A stretch of 64,000 nucleotides of DNA from DAHUZL01 sp035533215 (lineage in GTDB: Bacteria > Chloroflexota > Dormibacteria > Aeolococcales > Bog-877), in contig DATLUG010000031.1 in NCBI GenBank assembly GCA_035533215.1, forward strand, positions 22,815 to 86,814, read 5' to 3'. Shown here one piece after another: positions 58,183 through 64,000 of this stretch; the first letter of the stretch is position 1, and every line of letters begins with the position of its first letter. Below the pieces are notes generated by a model, which saw nothing but the letters and a program-made list of their open reading frames with translations, was not told the origin of the DNA and searched no databases. Made by a program: the position numbers and the translations under genes.

Positions 58183-59670
58183 TCAGCCCGGCCGTGCCGC
58201 CAGGGCGGCCCGGGCTCGCCCGAGGCGGGCCCGGGCCAGCTCGGTCCCCACCAGGGCCACGGAGTCGGGCAGCGGGGGCGAGATCGGCTCGCCTGTGAGC
58301 GCGACCCGAACGACGTGCATCCGGTCCCGCACCCGCTGCTTGGAGGCCGGCTCGGTCGTTCCCGGCTCCGGGGTGCCGGCGGCGGTCCGCAACCGGTCCA
58401 TGAAGTCGGCGGGGTCGGCGTCCAGGGCGCGGGTGGCCTCGTCCAGCATCCAGAGGGCCTCGGCACGATCGAGACGCCCCCGGATCTGATCGGCATCCGG
58501 CTCCGGCTCGCGGAAGGCGAACGCGACGAGCGCGGGGACCTCGTCGAGGCGCTTGATCCGCTCCTGCACCATCGCGGCGATCGCGTGCCGCTGCTCGGCG
58601 GTGGCCGCCGGCAGCCAGGGCGCGAGCCGATCGGCGAGGGTGGCGACGTCGAGGCGCCGGATCCACACGCCGTTCAGGTGGTCGAGCCGCTGGCGGTCGA
58701 AGATCGAGGGGCTCGCCTGGAGCCGCTCGACCGTCATCCGCTCGCGCAGCTCAGCGAGCGAGAACACCTCCTCCTCGTTGCCCGGCGACCAACCCTGGAA
58801 GGCGAGGAAGTTCACCAGGGCCTCGGGGAGGTAGCCGAGGTCGCGGTACTCCAGGACCGATGCCGCCCCGTGGCGCTTGCTGAGCTTGGTGCCGTCGGGA
58901 GCCAGCACCCGGGAGACGTGGCCGAAGGCGGGCGGTCGCCAGCCCAGCGCCTGATAGAGGAGGAGGTGCTTGGGCGTGGAGGGCAGCCATTCGTCGGCGC
59001 GGATGACCCAGGTCATCCCCATCTGGTGGTCGTCGACCACGTGGCCGAGGTGGTAGGTGGGGAAGCCGTCCGACTTCAGCAGGACCTGGTCGTCCACAGC
59101 GTGGTTGTCGATCCGCCTCGACCCCTGGACCAGGTCGTCCCACGCCGTCTCGCCGTCGGGGACGCGCAGTCGGACCACGTGGGGCTCGCCCGCGGACGCC
59201 CGCGCCGTGGCCTCCGCGGCCGGCACCGCCCGGCAGCGGTTGTCGTACCGGGTCGGCTGGCCGGCTGCGCGCTGAGCGGTCCGCAGTCCCTCCAGGCGCT
59301 CCGCCGTGCAGAAGCACCGGTAGGCGGCGCCGCTGCCGAGCAGCCGGTCGGCCGCCACCCGGTAGAGGGGAAGCCGCTCCGACTCGACGTAGGGGGCGCA
59401 GGGGCCACCCACCTCGGGCCCCTCGTCCCACAGGAGCCCGAGCCAGCGCAGGCTCTCCAGGATCGAGGCGAGACTGGTGGGGTCGAGGCGGTTGCGGTCG
59501 GTGTCCTCGATGCGAAGGAGGAACCGACCGCCCGGTCCGGCGAGGCAGTAGCTGAACAACGCGGTGCGGACGTTGCCGATATGGAGCGGGCCCGTCGGGC
59601 TGGGCGCGAAGCGCAGCCGCCGATCCCCGGGAAGGCCTGCCGGCGGGTCCAGGCCGAGGGCCGGGCTCAC
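58183..59670 (-). CDS. gltX: Glutamyl-tRNA synthetase
   Basis: A 495-aa class I aminoacyl-tRNA synthetase that charges tRNA-Glu (and tRNA-Gln where an amidotransferase is used). The HIGH motif is HIGN (30-33, in FAPSPTGPLHIGNVRTALFS). The KMSKS motif is KLSKR (262-266). LRIEDTDRNR and RYDNRCR (zinc-free type) are further family blocks. The C-terminal anticodon-binding domain ends at 495. GTG at 59670, 4 nt after the stop of a small membrane protein gene. A tRNA-Glu gene lies about 550 bp upstream on the other strand. Confidence 0.95.
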   Translation of the reverse strand: MSPALGLDPPAGLPGDRRLRFAPSPTGPLHIGNVRTALFSYCLAGPGGRFLLRIEDTDRNRLDPTSLASILESLRWLGLLWDEGPEVGGPCAPYVESERLPLYRVAADRLLGSGAAYRCFCTAERLEGLRTAQRAAGQPTRYDNRCRAVPAAEATARASAGEPHVVRLRVPDGETAWDDLVQGSRRIDNHAVDDQVLLKSDGFPTYHLGHVVDDHQMGMTWVIRADEWLPSTPKHLLLYQALGWRPPAFGHVSRVLAPDGTKLSKRHGAASVLEYRDLGYLPEALVNFLAFQGWSPGNEEEVFSLAELRERMTVERLQASPSIFDRQRLDHLNGVWIRRLDVATLADRLAPWLPAATAEQRHAIAAMVQERIKRLDEVPALVAFAFREPEPDADQIRGRLDRAEALWMLDEATRALDADPADFMDRLRTAAGTPEPGTTEPASKQRVRDRMHVVRVALTGEPISPPLPDSVALVGTELARARLGRARAALAARPG

Positions 59671-59674
59671 CGGC

Positions 59675-59968
59675 TCAGTGATGGAGGACTAGGACGTACA
59701 CGCCCATCGCCAGCGCCCCGGCACAGAGGAGGCCAACCGCCACCAGCCACCCCTCCAGGCTGGAGCTCAGGATGGAGACGTCGGCACCGGGGCTGCTGCT
59801 CACCGTCACCCCGCGGGTGCCGAGGTTCGGGTACCGGTCGGCGACGCGGCCCGGCCCCTTCGCGGACGGGGACGCCGATGCGGGAGCGGGACGGCTTGCG
59901 GCCGAAGCGTCGACCGGTGACCGCCGGCTGCCTGCGGCCCCGGGGTCTGTCGGGGGGGAGCTCGTCAC
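59675..59968 (-). CDS. Small tail-anchored membrane protein upstream of gltX
   Basis: About 97 aa from a GTG at 59968. A Ser/Ala/Pro-rich N-terminal part (residues 1-65) is followed by one C-terminal membrane helix, EGWLVAVGLLCAGALAMGVY, and a short VLVLHH end. The frame is open up to 60229, but a start there would overlap tRNA-Glu, and a TATAAT at 60048-60053 fits the shorter form. No family recognised. It is co-transcribed with gltX. Confidence 0.5.
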   Translation of the reverse strand: MTSSPPTDPGAAGSRRSPVDASAASRPAPASASPSAKGPGRVADRYPNLGTRGVTVSSSPGADVSILSSSLEGWLVAVGLLCAGALAMGVYVLVLHH

Positions 59969-60047
59969 GAGCGGCGCACCTCGTTCGGTGATGCCGGCCG
60001 CGACGGGCAGACCGGCGCCCGGGAGCGGGAGCGGTCCGCCCGCGCCG

Positions 60048-60053
60048 ATTATA
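60048..60053 (-). promoter_or_regulatory. -10 element (TATAAT) of the gltX operon
   Basis: A perfect TATAAT on the minus strand, about 80 nt before the GTG of the small membrane protein. No good -35 at 16-18 bp. Confidence 0.6.
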
Positions 60054-60199
60054 GGAAGCGCCGGGTCTGATCCCGGACGCGCACCGAACGGGGCGGGTGC
60101 CGGGGTCGTCCAGGTCGTCCGGCATGCACCGCCGCATTCGCGTCCCACCCGCCCAGGCCGCCGGGGGCGCGCCGGAGCGACCGCGGTCGTCGCCGCGCT

Positions 60200-60205
60200 T
60201 ACGAT
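60200..60205 (+). promoter_or_regulatory. -10 element (TACGAT) for tRNA-Glu
   Basis: TACGAT ends 16 nt before the mature tRNA 5' end at 60222, leaving a leader of about 10 nt. Confidence 0.5.
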
Positions 60206-60221
60206 GGCGGCAGCGACGATC

Positions 60222-60293
60222 GCCCGCATCGTCTAGCGGTCAGGACACCACCCTTTCAAGGTGGGAACCGGAGTTCGACTCTCCGTGCGGGTA
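60222..60293 (+). tRNA. tRNA-Glu (anticodon TTC)
   Basis: A 72-nt cloverleaf, CCA not encoded. Acceptor GCCCGCA/TGCGGGT (one G-T pair), anticodon stem CCACC/GGTGG around CTTTCAA (anticodon TTC), T-arm CGGAG-TTCGACT-CTCCG. Accessory DNA begins directly after it, so it may also be an attachment site. Confidence 0.95.
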
Positions 60294-60367
60294 GGGCAAT
60301 CCTCAAAGTCAAGAGATGGGGATCCTGCGAGGGAGACTTAGGTGGGCGCATAGGAGTTTTTGACTGT

Positions 60368-60389
60368 TGACGCCAACGCTGACGCCAAC
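60368..60389. repeat. Tandem TGACGCCAAC repeats near tRNA-Glu
   Basis: TGACGCCAAC at 60368-60377 and again at 60380-60389, separated by GC, so the two copies have a 12-bp period. They are 75 bp after the tRNA and preceded by AT-rich DNA (AGGAGTTTTTGACTGT). Repeats like this next to a tRNA can be integrase arm sites, but no integrase is in reach to prove it. Confidence 0.5.
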
Positions 60390-60554
60390 CGGGCCGGCGT
60401 TCTCGGGGGGACCGCTGGCGGGAGCCGAGCCCGGCTGGTGCCGTCACCGCCTCCCCCCCAGCCCGGCCCGTGCGCCCTGCCCGCCCGAGGCCGCCGGAGC
60501 CGGTCCCGGCGCCCATGGTGGTGGTGTCGCCCGCCACCCTCGGATGCCCGCCCC

Positions 60555-60704
60555 ATGCCCCGCTCCGCCGACGCCGCCGCCCGGGCCGAGAGGCCAGCCG
60601 TCTCCGGCCACCTGGCCGCCGAGCTGACCACCCACCGCACCACCTGCCCGAGCTGCCGCTGGGGCGGCCCCGACGGCTGCCCGGTCGCGCTGGCGATCGC
60701 GTAG
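60555..60704 (+). CDS. Tiny CxxC protein
   Basis: A 49-aa frame from the ATG at 60555. The C-terminal part TTCPSCRWGGPDGCPVALAI has three cysteines (CPSC ... GC), compatible with a half zinc knuckle. The N-terminal part is Ala/Arg-rich. Upstream frame continues without a ribosome-binding site. A related but frame-disrupted CPVGLALA segment occurs near 62260. Small cysteine proteins of this kind are common in mobile elements of high-GC bacteria. Uncertain. Confidence 0.4.
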   Translation: MPRSADAAARAERPAVSGHLAAELTTHRTTCPSCRWGGPDGCPVALAIA

Positions 60705-60939
60705 GCGATCAAGGGCGCGGCCCGGATGGTGAGCGTTGTGGGCCGGAACGTGCGCCGCCGGGCCTGGTAGTCTTTGGGGAACGTCACTTCCGGTCACCCC
60801 GGCGGCAACGGCGCCGTCGCTTTCCCTCTGCGCCGCAAATAGGCTCCGCAGAGTGGGGCACCCAGACACCCGTCGTGTTCGGTGGTCAACTTACGCCCCG
60901 GTAACTACGTAGCCATAGGGCCATTTGCGCGTCCGAAAA
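60705..60939. other. Intergenic region before the toxin-antitoxin promoter
   Basis: About 235 bp (330 bp with the promoter and leader) with no supportable gene. G+C falls towards the right end. Confidence 0.35.
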
Positions 60940-60968
60940 TTGACCGATATGCTAAGGGCTGTTACGAT
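60940..60968 (+). promoter_or_regulatory. Complete promoter TTGACC-N17-TACGAT of the Panacea operon
   Basis: TTGACC at 60940-60945 and TACGAT at 60963-60968, exactly 17 bp apart, in AT-rich DNA. Transcription would start near 60975, about 63 nt before the GTG at 61038. The -35 hexamer is identical to that at 52042. Confidence 0.78.
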
Positions 60969-61037
60969 GCTGTAGCGTACGCGTGTTCGATTGAGGGGTC
61001 GAGCACCGCTTAGATAAGGGTCGGCGGGCGGAGGTAG

Positions 61038-61616
61038 GTGAGTATCGGGAGTCCCAAGGTCATGAACGAGACGAAGTTCCGCGAGCTGCTCGTCTACGCC
61101 GCGCGCCAGTCGGCGGGTGACCCGACCTTTGGGGCCACGAAGCTCAACAAGATCCTCTTCTACGCGGACTTCGCGGCCTATTGGCGGCTCGGCTCGCCCA
61201 TCACCGACGCCGAGTATCAGCACCTCCAAGACGGTCCGGCGCCTCGTCTGCTCCTACCTATCCGGGCCGGCCTCATTGAGGACGGCTCGATTCGGTTGGA
61301 CGTTCAGCCCTACTTCAACTACAGGCAAGAGCGAATCGTCGCGCTACGCCCCCCCGATCTCACGGAGTTCTCGGCAGACGAGTTGGCGATCGTCAACGAG
61401 ACCCTTGAAGTTCTCCACGGCTTGGGTGCGGCGGACGTGACCAATATGTCGCATCAGGAGTTCGGCTGGAAGATGACGGATGACGGGGAGACTATCCCTT
61501 ACTTCACTGCATGGATCAGTCCAGAGCCCCCGTCCGCGGAGCAACTTCAGCTTGGGGTGGAGGTGGCCCGCCGACACGGGATGGACGTAACCAATGGGCA
61601 TACCGCCCGAGCCTAA
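61038..61616 (+). CDS. Panacea-domain (DUF4065/SocA-like) protein, probable antitoxin
   Basis: A 192-aa protein. MNETKFRELLVYAARQSAGD, FGATKLNKILFYADFAAYWR and ITDAEYQHLQDGPAP match the Panacea (DUF4065) domain, the antitoxin of PanAT modules and the proteolytic adaptor SocA. ALRPPDLTEFSADELAIVNE and GAADVTNMSHQEFGWK continue the fold. The GTG at 61038 has GGAGG close upstream; an ATG at 61062 begins the conserved part. The next gene overlaps it by 23 nt. Well-formed promoter upstream; G+C lower than in the core genome. Confidence 0.8.
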   Translation: MSIGSPKVMNETKFRELLVYAARQSAGDPTFGATKLNKILFYADFAAYWRLGSPITDAEYQHLQDGPAPRLLLPIRAGLIEDGSIRLDVQPYFNYRQERIVALRPPDLTEFSADELAIVNETLEVLHGLGAADVTNMSHQEFGWKMTDDGETIPYFTAWISPEPPSAEQLQLGVEVARRHGMDVTNGHTARA

Positions 61617-61884
61617 TCCGAATTACGGCGTCAGGTACGGGGCAGCGTTCCTCGCCCAAGCTGTTCAGCTGGTCGGAAGCCCACAGCGGTGGGACGAGAT
61701 CCAGCGGAACTTCGACGTGCTCTTGAGCCGCAAGCCCAGGGAGGGTGGCTTTCCGGTCATTGGAGTGCCGGATCTCTACTGCCTCCAGGTTCAGCGTCCC
61801 ACGCGTGCGGCAGACATCTACTACCGCTGCAACGACGGTGAGAAGTTCATCGAGCTTCTTGAGATCCTTGAGATGGGTCTATAG
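61594..61884 (+). CDS. Small protein overlapping the Panacea gene, putative toxin
   Basis: A 96-aa protein with no signal or membrane helix. The second half VPDLYCLQVQRPTRAADIYY followed by CNDGEKFIELLEILEM has the strand pattern seen at the end of RelE/ParE-like toxins, but no catalytic residues can be assigned. Its start lies 23 nt inside the Panacea gene, the arrangement expected of a toxin-antitoxin pair. Toxicity is inferred from context only. Confidence 0.6.
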   Translation: MGIPPEPNPNYGVRYGAAFLAQAVQLVGSPQRWDEIQRNFDVLLSRKPREGGFPVIGVPDLYCLQVQRPTRAADIYYRCNDGEKFIELLEILEMGL

Positions 61885-61889
61885 TCCGG

Positions 61890-61956
61890 ACAGTGCGGGG
61901 ATCGAACCCCAAACCGAAAGCCAGCGCTCGGAGGGTTCGCGTGCCCGCCCCGCACT
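61890..61956 (-). other. tRNA-like fragment (T-arm and acceptor-like ends)
   Basis: On the minus strand the ends CAGTGCGGGG and CCCCGCACTG are exact complements 67 nt apart overall. Just before the 3' end lies GGGGTTCGATCCCC, a standard T-arm with the TTCGATC loop. D- and anticodon arms are not convincing. It may be a degraded tRNA or the 3' tRNA piece left at an attachment site. Confidence 0.45.
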
Positions 61957-62380
61957 GCCAGCTCCCGAAGACCGGCGGCAAGGCTCCGCCCCACGCCCCG
62001 CTCCTGGCGCGACGCGCCCGCCCTGAGGCGATCCCGCGAGCCCCGCCAGCGCCGGGGCCCTGCGATGGACCACGACCGTGTCGGGGCCCATCGCAGGGCC
62101 CATCCCAATCGCGCCCCCACCGTCCGCCACCACGTGGAGGCCCGGGCGAGGTGCCGTCGCCACCTCGACGGCCCCGCCTCGTCGTACACCATCGGCATGA
62201 GCGTGTGGGAGCGACCATGCCGTCCGCTCGGGCGCCGTCGACCGGGGGAGCTGCCCGGTCGGGCTGGCGCTGGCCCACGCGCTCGCGGCGGCCCAGGCCG
62301 AGCGGGAGGCGTAGCCGGGCGGCCCTCTGGGAATGACGGGCCGACTGATTCATCGTGCCGATCTCGTGGTCGCCGTGTCA

Positions 62381-62401
62381 CCCGCGGCGCAGCGCCGCGG
62401 G
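62381..62401. repeat. 10-bp inverted repeat hairpin upstream of the peptidase gene
   Basis: CCCGCGGCGC, one A, GCGCCGCGGG. 52 nt before the peptidase start codon; could be a terminator of upstream transcription or a leader hairpin. Confidence 0.35.
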
Positions 62402-62453
62402 CGTACAACCAAGGGGGGCGGCTCTTGGGCCACCCCGCCCTCGGAGGAAGCCC

Positions 62454-64000
62454 ATGACCCCGACGATCCGCCGACTCCTGACGCTGGCCGCGGCGGTGGC
62501 CGTCGTGCTGGCGGGCACCAGTGCTGGGCTTGCGTTCGCCGCGACCCGGACGATCGCGACCCCACTCCGCACGCCGCCGACGGTCCGCCGCCTCACCGCG
62601 CTCCCGCAGCAGGGTCAGGTGGCGGTGGCGACCCGGGCGCTCCCCGGCGCGGAACTCCCGCGAGACTGGCAGGACCACGGCACCTGGTGGCCGGCGATCG
62701 GCCAGCGCGGGGCGCAGACGACCCAGATCGCGCTCTTCCTGGGGCCGACCGCGGGCTGGCTCCCATGCCAGGACGGGCCGACCGGGGTATCGGTGGCCGG
62801 GAGGCCGATGACCTACCGCTGCGCCGCGATCCCAGGCTCGGCCGCCGGCGCCATCACGCTGGTGGCCCCACTTGTCCACACCGCCACCGGCTGGTGGGAG
62901 CAGGCCGCGACCGATTCCACGAAGGACGCAGACACATACCAGGCGTTCCGAGTGGCCACGCTCACGCGGGCGTCCAACGGGCGCCCGTGGTACGTGACGA
63001 CTCGGCGTCAGCGCGTGAGGATCGAGGCGCCGCCACCGCCGGTGCCAACACTCGGACTCCGGCCGGGCTCCCAGCGGGTCCCGGCGGGGCACCCGGCGGG
63101 GGTGACCGTCACCGGCTCCGGTTGGCCAACGGGGGCATACGCGGTGCTCTGGGACCTGACGGATAATGTCAACACAACGCCCAAGGCGAGCGACTGGTGC
63201 ACGGCCCCGAACTGCCAGTGGATGCTCACGGCTCCGAGCCCACCGGGGACATACCAGTTCACCGTGTACCTGCACGCAGCCTCCGGGGCTCGGATCGCCA
63301 CGAGCGGGTCTGTCCAGGTCACCTGGGCGTCACCGACCACCACCCCCACTGCGACGCCGGTGGCCACACCGACTCCCACGCCGACCGCGACGCCGGTAGC
63401 TACATCGACGCCGACGCCGACGCCGACAAGCACGATCCCGATCTACAGCTATCCGAACTGGTCCGGTTACACCGTGGGCAACGGACCCTACACGGGAGCG
63501 AGCGGCAACTTCAACGTTCCCAGTATCTACGCCTCGTCGACCGTGACCAATACCTCCGAGTGGGTCGGAATTGACGGCGTCACGAACAACGATGTCCTCC
63601 AGACTGGCGTCGACGAGATCTACGACCCCAGCACGAATCTGGTCACCTTCCAGCCCTGGTACGAGACGTATCCTGCCCCCCCTGTGAACATCAACATGTA
63701 TGTTTCACCGGGCGACCAGATGACCGCGACTGTCGCCTACATGGGCAATGGGGAGGCGACGATGACTCTGACAGATGACACCACCGGAGCCACGTTCTCG
63801 ACTGAGCAGCCGTACAGCGGGCCGCTCACCAGCGCGGAATGGATTGCAGAGAGCCCAGGCTATGGCACTAGCCTGGCCAGCCCGTTGGGCGATTACACGC
63901 CGGATGTGACCTTTACGAACCTCGGCCTCACCGGCCCCGGGACGAGCTGGGAGGAGGACATTATGGTCCAGAACGGCGTGCAGGTCTCGACCCCGTCGGC
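62454..64000 (+). CDS. Secreted glutamic endopeptidase (peptidase family G1), cut by the window end
   Basis: At least 515 codons. GGAGGA precedes the ATG. A signal peptide (about 1-30, LLTLAAAVAVVLAGTSAGLA) is followed by a unique N-terminal region (35-200), an Ig-like or carbohydrate-binding-like domain (about 205-290) and a Thr/Pro linker of TPTATPVA units (about 295-325). The G1/eqolisin domain then begins at about 328 (YPNWSGYTV). SEWVGIDG, VLQTGVDE (catalytic Gln) and SAEWIAESPG (catalytic Glu) match the Q/E dyad of scytalidoglutamic peptidase. Expected to act outside the cell at acidic pH. Confidence 0.8.
   Translation, partial: MTPTIRRLLTLAAAVAVVLAGTSAGLAFAATRTIATPLRTPPTVRRLTALPQQGQVAVATRALPGAELPRDWQDHGTWWPAIGQRGAQTTQIALFLGPTAGWLPCQDGPTGVSVAGRPMTYRCAAIPGSAAGAITLVAPLVHTATGWWEQAATDSTKDADTYQAFRVATLTRASNGRPWYVTTRRQRVRIEAPPPPVPTLGLRPGSQRVPAGHPAGVTVTGSGWPTGAYAVLWDLTDNVNTTPKASDWCTAPNCQWMLTAPSPPGTYQFTVYLHAASGARIATSGSVQVTWASPTTTPTATPVATPTPTPTATPVATSTPTPTPTSTIPIYSYPNWSGYTVGNGPYTGASGNFNVPSIYASSTVTNTSEWVGIDGVTNNDVLQTGVDEIYDPSTNLVTFQPWYETYPAPPVNINMYVSPGDQMTATVAYMGNGEATMTLTDDTTGATFSTEQPYSGPLTSAEWIAESPGYGTSLASPLGDYTPDVTFTNLGLTGPGTSWEEDIMVQNGVQVSTPS

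Larger units (their letters stand above)
61885..62453. other. Gene-poor stretch with tRNA-like and gene remnants
   Basis: About 570 bp between the putative toxin and the peptidase. It holds a tRNA-like inverted repeat (61890-61956), a frame-disrupted CPVGLALA segment like that of the tiny CxxC protein (about 62255-62315) and a GC hairpin at 62381-62401. No intact gene is supported. Confidence 0.4.

Noticed and set aside
60480..60770. Possible CRISPR or tandem array in the repetitive-looking GC-rich accessory DNA
   Set aside because: No regularly spaced repeats of 20-40 bp are present here or elsewhere in the window.
62380..62453. Riboswitch in front of the peptidase gene
   Set aside because: A GC hairpin and a weak GGGCGG/CCGCCC pairing exist, but none of the conserved blocks of known riboswitch classes was recognised.
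63340..63430. Short tandem repeats (ACGCCGACC/GCGACGCCGGT-type) as a regulatory repeat
   Set aside because: They are in frame and code the Thr/Pro linker of the secreted peptidase, so they are explained by the protein.

Overview
The window is a chromosomal piece of a very GC-rich bacterium (roughly 70-75% G+C by eye). Intergenic gaps are short, GTG starts are frequent, and ATGA/GTGA overlaps between co-directional genes are common. Many first genes have a TAnnnT-like -10 element only 6-9 nt before the start codon, so leaderless transcription looks widespread. There is no rRNA, CRISPR array or intact transposase. Gene content (trehalose synthesis, Tad pilus without secretin, holin/DUF3618-like pair, sigma factor-ogt operon) suits a high-GC Gram-positive-type lineage such as Actinomycetota or a Dormibacterota/Chloroflexota relative. 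The sequence alone does not settle the phylum.

Layout. 1-8143: transhydrogenase alpha subunit (cut by the window edge), otsA and otsB (convergent), holin-like/DUF3618-like pair, two-gene ABC exporter, CDF metal exporter. 8175-13988: ABC ATPase and FtsX-type permease, translationally coupled to an orphan molybdenum-hydroxylase large subunit; divergent from a MetF-like protein and a PLP decarboxylase (14016-16375). 16392-20864: fatty-acid module, accD-accA facing fabH-fabF. 20969-24043: orphan MoxR ATPase and a large secreted repeat protein. 24044-25334: decayed tract with the N-terminus of a tyrosine integrase beside tRNA-Lys, whose 3' end lies in a perfect 30-bp palindrome. 25512-28288: two-component pair and an ECF-type sigma factor. 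28344-37647: tightly coupled Tad/Flp pilus operon with two CpaE-like ATPases that both lack the P-loop lysine. 37636-43255: MFS exporter, then a complete ECF cobalamin uptake operon (lipoprotein, T, fused A-A', S, zinc-ribbon protein) under a recognisable cobalamin riboswitch.

43406-51443: L-fuconate dehydratase-like enzyme, small conserved protein, lipoprotein sugar-dehydrogenase-like propeller, GT39-like glycosyltransferase, sigma factor-ogt operon, typA. 52042-56266: a lower-GC patch (GntR regulator, nitrilase-family amidohydrolase, peptide-type binding protein, RraA-like protein) that looks acquired. 56707-60293: tRNA-Gln, a 5'-truncated WYL regulator next to a DinB/DUF664 gene with an internal deletion, gltX with a small membrane protein, and tRNA-Glu.

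60294-64000 is accessory DNA downstream of tRNA-Glu: paired TGACGCCAAC repeats, a tiny CxxC protein, a Panacea (DUF4065-like) antitoxin overlapping a small putative toxin, a tRNA-like fragment, and a secreted glutamic (G1) peptidase that runs off the end. The best candidates for something new are the Panacea toxin-antitoxin pair in its tRNA-bound island, the molybdenum hydroxylase coupled to an ABC exporter, and the secretin-less Tad locus with two lysine-less ATPases.
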